Positions 18,876-28,420 of a DNA stretch of 64,000 nt are shown one piece after another (position 1 is the first letter of the stretch; every line of letters starts with the position of its first letter). Location of the stretch: the NCBI GenBank assembly GCA_037178855.1, contig JASJZC010000004.1, forward strand, positions 1,364,001 to 1,428,000, in the 5' to 3' direction. This DNA is from Oscheius sp. JU75 (Eukaryota > Nematoda > Chromadorea > Rhabditida > Rhabditidae). The notes beneath the pieces were generated by a model. The model was not told where the DNA came from. It saw only the letters and a program-made list of their open reading frames with translations, and ran no database searches. Position numbers and translations under genes: made by a program.

Positions 18876-21680
18876 ATGGATATAGAGGATCAAGAAAGGA
18901 AGTTTATGCTATATACGTCATGGGTGAACTCCCTGCGTGTTTCGCTGTCAACGACACTCGAACCCGAGGCTCTCGTAAACTGTCGGTCTTTCGCCGAAGT
19001 TCTCCACAGAATGTGAGTCTCTTGGTTCCATCTTTTCATCCTAGGTCTTTTCAGAGATGATCAGTTTTTCGGCGAGGAGTGGGTTGAGAAAATTACTGAC
19101 TTCGGTCCAGATTCAAGTTGGCGACTCAAGGGAAACAATCTTACCAAGGTCAGCTACTTTTTTTTGGCATTTTCCAAACAAGATTTAGGTCATTCGCAAG
19201 GTGACCGACTACATCGAGGAGAATGACAGCAGAAGTATCAAAGGACATACTGCCTGGAACTTTGACGACCAGGAATTCGTAGAGCTGCATTCCTTTAAAG
19301 ATCTCAACAAAATCTTCTGCCTCATTGTTGGGTGCGCCTTCATGGGACAGAACAAGCAAGGTTCGCCTTTGATTCCATAGCATTACTTGTTTTTGTTTCG
19401 GGAAACTTACCGAATCTTCCAGAATTCGTCAATCTGATCCAGCAGCAGCCAAAGGATCTTCAGGAGCTCGTGATGACCTGCGTTCTTTTCATCCATGACA
19501 ACAGCGTTGAACATTTGCCTCTCACAACTCAGTCACAGGTAGACGTCGGCGACTCTTCGACAGTCAACGGCAAAACTGACGCCAACGGCAACGGCCGTAA
19601 CAATGCGAAACTGATCAAGGAGGTACATATTTTGGTTTACTCTTGACTGTGTAATCCTTCGGCCGCCAACAACCAGTTTTTTTTCTTGACTGCTATCAAT
19701 TGATCTATTGCCGGTCGACGAACCGATTATCACACGGTCTCCTTATTAGCTGGTATTGCAGGTGGATGATCTGAAGCTGGACAAAGAACGTTTGGAGAAG
19801 GAGCTCGAAGTGACAAAGCAGGAACTGTTCGAATACACAAGTAACCGATCGGTGGAGCATCTTCAAGCCGAGAACGACGATCTCAAGGTAGCAATCTTTA
19901 TTTGAGCTAACTAATTTGCTCTCTAGAAAAGGAAAGAGCAAGCCGAAGATCGTCTGCTGGACATGGAGGCTCGTGTCGAGACGATGTCAACTACTCTCGA
20001 AACCAAGGAGCAGGAGCTTGCCTCTCTACAAGACAAGGTTTTTTTTTCTTATCTCTTTTTACCAATTTTATATTTTCAGCTAGAGCAAATCCACCAATTC
20101 CAGGAAGAGTACCGGAAGATGCGCGATGAGGTTGGTGAGCTGAAGACAAAAGAGCTCGAGCTGATTCGTGTCAGCCGAGAGCTGGAAAGTCTGAAGCAGC
20201 GCAGCAAACACGACTCGATTGACAAGACGGAGTTAAACGTTCTTCGAGAGAAGTCCGCCGAATATGTGAAGGATATGATCACTCTCGAGGACGAGCGAAT
20301 AAAGACTAAAACTCTTCGTCAGCAAGTTGCCTCGCTCAAGGCCCAAATGGAGGAAAAAGAAGGAGAAGTCAATCGAGCGACTATCCGCATGAGCAAACTC
20401 GAGTCTGAACTCGCAGAGACGAAAAGCCGTCTGGCTACGGCTGAGAAGAAATGCGACGATGTTGTTCACGAGAAGCTACAAATGCAGAGTAGAATTAGAG
20501 AACGTTAGTTTAAATCACCTTTGTTCAACGACAAATCTTAGTTGAACACCTCACGGATCCTATAAACGGACTGAACAGTCTTTCATCGGAACTGGAGAAC
20601 GTTAAAGCCGACGAGTTAGCAGATCGATCACGTGTTCTCGATCTCCAGAATGAAGTTGACCGTCTTCGCGAACATGTCCGTCAATTGGAACCATTGGAGC
20701 TCAGTCAGATGGAATGGCGAACCACAAAAGAGCAGAACCGGGAGCTCGAGAGTGAGAAACAACTCTTTCTTCAAAAGCAAGTCGAATACAAGGTGAGATG
20801 AATCAGTTTCCTGCTCACACCAAGTTTTAGGCTCGCATTGAAGCTCTCGAAATGCAGCTTGATGCTCCCAAGTCGAATGCTGACGTTAATCAGCTACGAA
20901 TTCAGCTGGAGCAGCAGAGCATCGAAACGAAGACATTGAAAGAACGAGTTGAGCTCTATGAGCGGAAGATGAACGATGCTGATGATGGCAAGAAGCGGCT
21001 AGAAAGTATGTTGGCTCTTCTACCAGACTTACTGAATATTTTAGCCACTATTTCCGAACTGAATGCTACAATTGAGCTCCGAAACAGTCAGCTGAAGAAG
21101 GCCAAGAAGCTGATTTCCGACCAGGAACAGAAGCTCTCCTCGTCTGACGATGGTGGCCCGACTGTTCATCAGTTCGACGTCCTGCGCAAAGATCTCGACC
21201 ATAAGGAGAAGCTCGTGAAACACTTACAGGAGCAGCTAGAGAAGTCAGGCACTGCTCATGAGGAAGAAAGCCGTCTCGTTGCTACATCTTACCACGCAAT
21301 GGTCAGTTGAACTTCCTTTGTAGATCAAGACATACATTTTTCAGGCCAACGAAGTCTCGAACAACACTGGTGGAAAAGCAAGGACGTTCATGTCAAAACA
21401 TCTCGCCGTCTCTCCAATAAAGTAAGTCTTCAAAAGCTCTTATTTTTCTCATTTGCACTCTGATTTGGATAAAAATCTTTCAGGTACAACTGACCAACGT
21501 CTTCGTGCAGGTCGGTTTCAATCGCTACTCACTTTACAAGTTTGCTAACCCACAGTTTAAGCAACTTTCAGCGTCATCCTGCCCTGGTCGCTGGTACTTC
21601 TTCTTCTCCTCGTCACCGGTCTTCTGGCTCTTCCACACTGGTGCCGTGAAGCACTTCGGCCGCCTCCTCTTCTCGTCTAG
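18876..21680 (+). CDS. zyg-12: Hook-domain microtubule linker of the ZYG-12 type, with alternative soluble and KASH ends
   Basis: Exons: 18876..19012, 19055..19148, 19189..19360, 19423..19622, 19762..19887, 19927..20037, 20080..20503, 20542..20792, 20831..21005, 21045..21301, 21345..21421, then either 21484..21510 or 21572..21680. The N-terminal 160 residues are the Hook/calponin-like domain (YTSWVNSLRVSLSTTLEP start, LIVGCAFMGQNKQEFV, QELVMTCVLFIHD). Residues about 230-650 are coiled coil. The segment EEESRLVATSYHAMANEV matches the Hook C-terminal ERLIVSAWYNMG block. Splicing exon 11 directly to 21572 gives a 710-aa protein ending in a strongly hydrophobic segment (VILPWSLVLLLLLVTGLLAL) and a short tail REALRPPPLLV, which is KASH-like. 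Including the 27-nt exon adds YN and a stop (679 aa, soluble). ZYG-12 joins centrosome and nucleus through dynein and SUN proteins, and C. elegans makes both forms. The ATG follows a TTTCAG acceptor. Confidence 0.85.
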
Positions 21681-21989
21681 ATTCATTTTTCCCCCCTCGG
21701 TAATCACTTAAGACTTTACGGGTACCTCTTTCCCAATTCACTTTTACGTGTATCTCCTTCCCCAAATGCGAACTTCACCTAATTTATATGAGATTTATCA
21801 TCTAATTTTACTTGCGTGTATTCTCTCAACTTCTGTAAATTGTACATTTCTGCGCTTTCTTCCTCCTCCACACGTGTCGGTATTTATACCGCCAAATAAA
21901 TTTCGACAGTTTTACCATATGTCTTCTTATCTAGGATACCTGCCAACTTATTTTTGTTCTATTCTCTCAGCTCTACTTCTTCTTAAAGC

Positions 21990-22912
21990 ATGTTACTGAC
22001 GGCATATCTTATTCTTGCTACTGTAGCTCTTTCAATTGCCTGTCTTTTTACTTTATTTGCTCCCGATGTCTCTTCTTGGATCCCGGCTCTCACAGTCTAT
22101 GGGAAAGCGTCACCGACGACGAACGAGCCTCTCCTCAAGGCCATCGAAGTCCCAAAGAAATGGTTCCAACATTTTTACGTCTTGGCCGTGCTCAACGTAC
22201 TCTTCTGGATAATTTTTCCCTTCTGGAGCCACTCACAAGTATCTGCTTTTTGTTGCAGAATACCCCGCGTTTCAGATGCTCAAATATCTAACGCCAGTTG
22301 CCAGCCGATTTTCCTCCACAACCGCCATCCTGGTGCTCCTACTGATGCTGATACACGTCGCTAGAAGATGTTATGAGACACAGTCGATCTGCGTCTACTC
22401 CGACTCGAAGATGAACATTGGACACTATGCCATGGGAATGATCCACTATGCGATCCTGCCGCTGACCGTTGTCTGTGAAGCAGAAGTGTACAGATCCGGG
22501 GTTTTTGATTGGACCGGTAGACTCTTACTTGTATTTTACTAACAAACTTTCAGATATCTCCCTCCAGCAGCTGCTCGGCATCTTCCTGTTCTTCTTCTGC
22601 AACTACAACCAGCACACGGTCGTTCGCCAGATGGCCTCAATTCGTCGAAGCAGTGATGGAAAGGTCTCCAAAGCCCATGGAATTCTCTACGGCGGCTGGT
22701 TCGACCTGGTATCATGTCCTCATTTCCTCTTCGAAATAGGTATCTATTTATCCTTCTGGCTTCTCATTCCCCAAGCGTTCACCTACCAATTTATGCTTCT
22801 CTTCGTTGCTGTCAATCAGACCTTCGCCGGTCTGTTGAACCATCGTTGGTATGTAAACAAATTTAAAGAATACCCGAAGGAGAGAAAAGCCATTTTTCTT
22901 TTCATTTTGTAG
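21990..22912 (+). CDS. srd5a3: SRD5A3-like polyprenol reductase (steroid 5-alpha-reductase family)
   Basis: Proposed CDS: 21990..22238, 22276..22516, 22554..22912 (282 aa, frame closes; introns 37 nt each). A multi-pass ER membrane protein with hydrophobic segments starting at LLTAYLILATVALSIACLFTL and spaced through the chain. Family hallmarks: YGK near the N-terminus, VPKKWFQHFYVLAVLNVLFW (SRD5A3 has VPKRWFSHFYV), HYAMGMIHYAILPLTV, YNQHTVVRQMA, GGWFDLVSCPHFLFEIGIYLS (the GDWFEYVSSPNYLAEL block that binds NADPH in reductases), and the ending YPKERKAIFLFIL (human YPKHRKAFLPFLF). SRD5A3 acts in the dolichol branch needed for N-glycosylation. It starts 310 bp after the Hook stop and ends 115 bp before the next start, so it is probably the middle gene of an operon. 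AATAAA at about 22934. Confidence 0.88.
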
Positions 22913-23027
22913 ACATTTTCTTGCCAGGAGGGAATAAATGTACTTTCCTCGCCGTTCTAATTCAATAACTGAAAGCTGGTCCCGATCGAGATGAATGAGG
23001 TAATTATTATAGTCTAGCGCCAGTTCG

Positions 23028-25256
23028 ATGAATCCAGTCCTCTTGTTCCTCCCATCTTTTCTTATTCCATTAGTTGTGGGCGACGAACCTCCTCAGCCGA
23101 CATCGAATCCGTCTTACACTGAGACACAGACACCGGTCCATCTTTCTCGTAAGTCGCAGTCGTTGTTAGGAACCTGTTTATTTCTGTCAATCTACAAGAA
23201 AACTTCCGTATATTAGAACCCTGAGTTTTGTAAGCAAACCGGAAGAAAACACCATTTAGCCTGCAAGAGCAAGAATGTGACCCTCTCTTCAAAGAACCCA
23301 GAATGGCATTTGGACCCCGTGGAAGAATTTGCGCCCAACCAGAACTGCATTTACAACGTAACCTTCCCTCGGGGCTACACAGCCAACCTGAACGTGTCTG
23401 TCCGAAACTTCTTCAACTTCAACGGCTCCTATTTCGGTCTCGATGATGCTTACGGCTCAAGTATTGGGTTTGTTCCCTCCTCTTGCTAGGAACTTGTTCT
23501 CAGGACTAATGGTGGCTATTCTGCCCAGTATATGCTCGATTTCCCAGCTCCTTATCTGAAAATAACGTTGAAGATCGGAGGGCTTTGGTCACCACAGCCG
23601 AGTCTCGATTACCTCGAAGTCAAACTGATTCTTCGTTTGGTTTTTTTCCAGAAATTTAAAATTGCCACTTGCAGACAAGCCTTTCAGCGGAGTTGTTGTC
23701 GTGAACAATCCGAAACTCGACGAGGCGCCGCACATCTTCCCCATTGGAGATATGAATACTAGCGAAACGCTCGTTTTTGCCGACAAGGGGAACGGAAATG
23801 TTAGTAAGATAGGGCTGGGAAAAAAGTCTTTCAGGTCAGCATGATTCCTCTGTACATGGATTCCGTTGATGAACCGAGTAGGTTAGTCAACGGACATGTT
23901 TACGAGCAGGTCGACGGCAGCTGGAGGATCCTCGGAACGTGAGTCTTTCTACAGGTTGTCGCGCAGTCAGTCAACATTATCAGAGTGTTAAAAGGAATCT
24001 TACAGCCTAATTAACGTCTCCCATTGGAATCATCGATCATACGAGAAAATCGGCCTCTATATCACACGACCCATTTGGTACACAACCTATTTGATAGGTG
24101 TGCTGGAAGCAAGTAGGTCAACTCCTCTTTTCTAATGTATTTCTCAGATTACCACCATTACAAAACATGGAATGCTGCGATGAATCTGGCTTACGGTGTC
24201 GATAACATCGGTCCCGTCTTCTGTATGGATGCCACTGACGGACCTGTGGCTCAGACCATCTGGACAAGCCCGGACTTCTTCGAATCATCAGCTGCTGCAT
24301 TCGGCGGAACGGCCAGCTATCTGATTATCGAGAGGCTCGAGTTTGAGGCACGTAACAATCGTATTATGACTCGCCGACCCCATTACCACCTTCTTTTACT
24401 TCCTCACGTCTAACTGAAGGGATGAAATGAGCCTTTTTCAGACGAACGATACAGTCATCTGGGTCTACGACAACTTCCCGACAGCCAATGCGAGTCTGAT
24501 GCATCTCCACTGGACCATCGTGTAAGCAAGTTAAAAAGGAAACTAACTTTTTAGGGACGAGACCTCGTATCTGCCAGCTCTGCTTGTGGGACCTGTCAAG
24601 ACATTTGTCCTAGAAAAGGGGAGGGCATGCATCAGTACGCAGAATGTCCTCGATCAGCAGAGGAAATACCCGGATGAAAGTGAGCTCCCCCCTCTTAATG
24701 TAAAGAAAAACTTAGCGGATTCAATCCTTTGGAGCATTCCGAGCATCAATCGGAAGGGTTTTCTCTCCTTCCAGCCAGAAAAAAACACAATAACCGAGTA
24801 CAAGTTCAACAGCAAATTGGAAGGAGAGGACGGCGACCAACCAGTTAACTTCTTCTGGCAGTTTACGATTATTCCGGGCAGTATGACTGGCATAATGAAC
24901 AATACTTTCTGTACTATGAACGCAACTTATAACAAGAAATCGGAGAGTTACACGTAAATATTTACCAACAGATTTCGAAAGAACGAACATTTACAGAATT
25001 TCTGGACCCGCCACGGATGGAGCGAGTTGGGACCAATCTGTTTATTTTTGGGCTGATTCTGTTGTCTTCAACGTGCACTTACACGATCAACCGATCTATT
25101 TGAAGTTCGGGATGTATCAAGATGACATCCGGTCAAGTAGTCGCGGTTTAGGTAAGTTGGAAAGAAGGAAAGATCGTAACTTATTTAGCCCTTCTTCAAA
25201 TATTTATCGTTCTTTGTGGCTACATGTACTGGAGCTGGAGAGTTGAAAATGTGTAG
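23028..25256 (+). CDS. Secreted or membrane-anchored nematode CUB-like protein
   Basis: Proposed CDS: 23028..23148, 23260..23467, 23504..23634, 23675..23799, 23835..23938, 24006..24112, 24148..24347, 24442..24521, 24555..24679, 24716..24953, 24997..25151, 25189..25256 (553 aa, all phases close). The first 18 residues are a signal peptide (MNPVLLFLPSFLIPLVVG). The ectodomain has the nematode CUB-like signature in its N-terminal part: C...L.SKNPEWHLDP, NQNCIYNVTFPRGYTANL, FNGSYFGLDDAYGSS. It carries many NxS/T sites. The last exon encodes a hydrophobic end (LLQIFIVLCGYMYW) with a short basic tail, either a membrane anchor or a GPI signal. Related C. elegans proteins are often induced by stress or infection; that role here is only inference. 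Exon 7 joins exon 8 in phase only if a GC donor (GAG|GCACGT, 24348) is used. Last gene of the putative operon. Confidence 0.7.
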
Positions 25257-25628
25257 TCACTTCAAGGGCTGTCATTTTTCTCAGAGTCTAACAAGAGTAA
25301 TAAACCGTTTTAGCAGTGTTGTTCCGTCTCCTAAATGATCGTGGAACAACAGCAGAATCTAAGGCAACATTCAATCGCACTTGTCCTTCAATCTTTTACT
25401 ATTGATTGGACAGACGTCAGTAGCTCATCATACTGCAAGCAGTTTTTTTAGCAGTTGAACCCGCCGGATAAGCCTTTTGAACCACGCTGAAAGGATCATT
25501 GTGATATACGCAAACTATCAAAGAGATATTACAGTTTCGAACTCCCGTATTTCCCAAATTTGAATTTACTGGTTTGGAGCGAAAAAAAACCGAGTGCTTT
25601 TGCATGTGATGGATCAAGCAAAAGGTAG
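25257..25628. other. 3' flank of the CUB-like gene
   Basis: Contains AATAAA at about 25299 and no convincing exon. Marks the boundary between the gene-dense operon and the transposon-rich stretch. Confidence 0.4.
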
Positions 25629-25975
25629 TACCGTAAAACCTCTATTAGAAGCACCCCTCTAATATAAGCGCACCCAAACAGGGCGATTGATAATTAGAAG
25701 CCCACCCTTTAATAGAAGCACACTTCGAACAGTATTGAAATTAAAGCTGTTTTTTTTCGAAGTGAGTGATTTGACACTCAAAGAAAATGAAGAAGTAAGC
25801 AACTCTCCAGTAGACTTTAAAGAGTCTTTTTTCCTTGTTTTTGTTTGTTTGTTGACTTGACTTTGTTACAAAATAATTCATCGAAAAATTGAAGCACACC
25901 CTCTATTATAAGCGCACTCAAACAGGGTGATTGAAAAATAGAAGCGCATGCGCTTCTAATAGAGGTTTTACGGTA
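25629..25975. mobile_element. MITE-like element A (CCGTAAAACCTCTATTAGAAGC ends)
   Basis: About 347 bp with inverted ends: TACCGTAAAACCTCTATTAG at the left and CTAATAGAGGTTTTACGGTA at the right. The inside holds further degenerate copies of the CTCTATTA.AAGCGCAC and CAAACAGGG.GATTGA words, and a perfect 16-base palindrome GAAGCGCATGCGCTTC at 25941-25956. TA at both borders fits a TA target duplication. No coding capacity. Confidence 0.8.
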
Positions 25976-26046
25976 TAACACTTCTAGCAAGCTACAGGAC
26001 ATATCTCCGACGTTTCAGCGAAGGAGTAGGCTGTAACCAAAAAAAA

Positions 26047-26449
26047 GGTAATAGTTCGGCAGGCGCCCCCTTTCGTTTGAATTTTTGGCGCGCTTTTACA
26101 ATATCGCTTAGAATAGGTTTTTCCGATGAAATTCACCAACTTTTCCAGTTTTTGACGGCTTTTACCGAATCCAGCGTGTAAAAAAACCCCCCTAGAATGA
26201 AAGAAAAGTGAAAAAACTACGGAAAAGAACGAGTTATTCGAGGTTTGTCTCAAACTTAGTTCTCTGATTTCCCTGTTATTTATGACGTTTTGCATGTTCT
26301 AAAGGGTTCTTTTTGCATTGCTGGATTTGATAAACGCAGTTCGAAACTGGAAAAATTAATAAATTTTATGAGAAAAACACGATTTTAGACGAAGGGGGGC
26401 AACTACCGTAATTTTTGACTTGAAGGGGGGAGCCTGCCGAACTATTACC
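26047..26449. mobile_element. MITE-like element B (GGTAATAGTTCGGCAGGC ends)
   Basis: Inverted ends GGTAATAGTTCGGCAGGC and GCCTGCCGAACTATTACC flank about 400 bp of non-coding sequence. The interior is only partly palindromic. The ends match element C at 26983-27273 except for one base, so both belong to one family. Confidence 0.8.
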
Positions 26450-26560
26450 AAAAAAAAAGCTTCTTTTGCTCAAAAAAGAAAAGAGCGTTGAAAGTACGAT
26501 GTTGTTTATTAGACAAAATTATAGCAGACTAATCAAGGTTGATAATGAGGGCCCTACAAG

Positions 26561-27419
26561 TTACGATAACAGGGAAAGAGGGGGTAAGACAGGGCTAATT
26601 TTAAAAATTGGGCGGGCGTTTATAGCTGGCATATCCAAGCAGAAGTTATCATAGCAACACAAGGGCTTATCTTTCTTACACATGACACATTGTTTGCAGA
26701 AGTTTTCGGGACGTTGACAGCGCCGGCAAGCTGGGCATTGGCCGCAACGACGAATTTCTCAAAAGAAGATATTTTTCAACGGAGGTGGGATCAGAATGTG
26801 GATCGGTGAAAAACTAACCTTCTTCAGCTGTTTCCTCTTCGCTTTCATCTTCCTTTTTTACTTGTTCAGTACGGGGTAACGGCCTGTAAATGATTTGGAG
26901 CGTTTCATCCTTCACGCGACAGTATTCACAGTAGTAATTTTCGATTGCATTGGCCGAAGGACGAGTCATCTAAAAACAACTTGGTAATATTTCGGCAGGC
27001 GGCTCGGTTCATTCAAACGGGTTTTCGCGCGCATTTTTGAACTCGGCGGGATTTTGAAATCTTTTTCTCGTTTACGATTTCTACGCCTTTTCGCTGCTTT
27101 TCTCAACTTGAAGAGAGCAAGAAAAGACATGAAAGGTAAGGCAAAAAAGTTGAGAAAAGCAGTGAAAAGGCGTATGAATAGTAAACGAGAAGAAGATTTC
27201 AAAATCCCGCCGAATTCAAAAATGCGCGCGAAAACCCGTTTGAATGAACCAAGCCGCCTGCCGAAATATTACCAACAACTTTTAAGAAAAGAGGAACGGT
27301 GGAAACCTTACTGCAATGCATCGTATATGGAACCACTCGTCACAATTATCACACGCAATACAGAAACGTCCGGCGTCCATCTTCCCACAGCACAGGTAAA
27401 CATGTTCATATTTTGACAT
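26561..27419 (-). CDS. Minimal CFP1-like chromatin reader: PHD finger plus CXXC-type zinc domain
   Basis: Proposed CDS: complement(26561..26757, 26819..26969, 27312..27419), 151 aa, phases close. The start is in MSKYEHVYLCCGK, seven bases after a CTTTTTCAG acceptor. PHD finger (7-60): CCGKMDAGRF, CIACDNCDEWFHIRCI and YYCEYCRVKDETLQIIYR, which matches CFP1/CXXC1 (GCDNCNEWFHGDCI, WYCRECREKDPKLEIRYR) including the residues after the finger; the first PHD cysteine is displaced. After an acidic linker comes a CXXC-like motif (RRCGQCPACRR, then CKQCVMCKK) whose first knuckle is CFP1-like (CGECEACRR), but KFGG and the C-terminal C..R.C are missing. CFP1 recruits SET1/COMPASS to unmethylated CpG and H3K4me3. 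The entire SET1-binding C-terminus is absent (CFP1 about 650 aa), so this is either a truncated duplicate or a derived mini-gene. Intron 1 contains foldback element C. The second acceptor is the unusual TTTTGAG. Confidence 0.72.
26983..27273. mobile_element. Foldback MITE-like element C inside a PHD-finger intron
   Basis: An almost perfect 291-bp palindrome: GGTAATATTTCGGCAGGC..GCCTGCCGAAATATTACC, with arms matching through GAACCGAG/CTTGGTTC, AAACGGGTTTTCGCGCGCAT, and AAAGGCGT/ACGCCTTTT. It fills most of intron 1 (26970-27311) of the CFP1-like gene, interrupting the PHD finger, and leaves only about 13-38 nt of ordinary intron on each side. Transcribed, it would form a long hairpin. Confidence 0.88.
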
Positions 27420-27585
27420 TCTCCAACTGAAAAAGGATTAATGCACTATTATAAAAGGTGAAGTAGGAAGCGCATACTGATTAGTGTAAAGCCGCTATAT
27501 GCTGCTAGAAAATAACTTAAGTTTCCCCAGTTTGGAAAATAGGAAGAGAAGAAGAACAAAGAAAAGAATAAACCGTAAAAGCTTT

Positions 27586-28133
27586 ATGGTTTGTAAAAAA
27601 AAAAAAAAAAAAGGACTACAGTGTCTCGAAATGCTTACGTTGCGGGACTCCTGGGAGGACGGGAATTCAAATTTTCCTCCTTATCAATGTATAGCCTTCA
27701 TTCTCTTTGTTCTCCGGAGTTTTTCGTTTGCTTCCGGTAAAAGCTGCTAGTAGACACGCTTTAGAAATAAAAGGAACGGAAGAGAACCCGAAAACAAGCT
27801 GCTAGACTGAAAACCAAAAAGAGCGAATAATTAACTCGATTTGAAAGGTATTCTAGACGCGCGGGATTTCAGATAGAGTTAATTTTTATGGTTTTCAGTC
27901 TAGAGCTTGTTTTCGCGTTCTCTTTCATTCGTTTTATTTTTTTTTTTATAAAACATGTCTAATAGCAGCTTTTACCAGAAGCAAACCAAAAACAACGAAA
28001 ATGAAGGCTGTACATCGATAAAAGAATCTGAAAAAAAAAAATTCCAAATTTGAATCCCCCGCCCTCTCATGAGTCCCCCCACGTAAGCATTTCGGGACAC
28101 TGTAGTCCTTCATTTTTTTTTTTAACAAACCAT
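27586..28133. mobile_element. Large imperfect foldback element D
   Basis: Starts ATGGTTTGTAAAAAA and ends TTTTTTAACAAACCAT, about 548 bp. Arms of about 230 bp share ACTACAGTGTC.CGAAATGCTTACG, GAAGCAAACGAAAAAC/GTTTT.GTTTGCTTC and AGCTGCTA.TAGAC. A fragment of the same family lies at 7881-7955. No coding capacity. Confidence 0.8.
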
Positions 28134-28135
28134 AG

Positions 28136-28420
28136 TAGTCTGTTCAGGAGCGGCGTTAACTGGGGGGCATACTGTAGAATATTTCCTCGCGGGACCCGCC
28201 GGGCTAGTCCTTTCACATTTGGCGACATTTTTTTGAAGATTCCTTGTTCTTTTCACCAAATTTCTCACTTTTTTTTACGGTAACTTTCAAATATACCGAA
28301 TGACAACAAAAAAGACTGATAAGAAAAAATACACAGAAAAGTCAGGTGAAAATTGCTGCCAAAAAGGACTGAAGCGACTGGTCCCGCGAGGAAAAATTCT
28401 CGCCGTTTCTGAACAGACTA
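28136..28420. mobile_element. MITE-like element E (TAGTCTGTTCAG ends)
   Basis: About 285 bp, with ends TAGTCTGTTCAGGAGCGGCG and CGCCGTTTCTGAACAGACTA and a second inverted block TTTCCTCGCGGGACC / GGTCCCGCGAGGAAA inside. The element abuts D on the left and F on the right. Confidence 0.8.

Noticed and set aside
27054-27416. 120-codon plus-strand ORF across element C and the PHD exon
   Set aside because: It is the antisense reading of a palindrome and of the CFP1-like exon; the same peptide appears on the other strand because of the inverted repeat.
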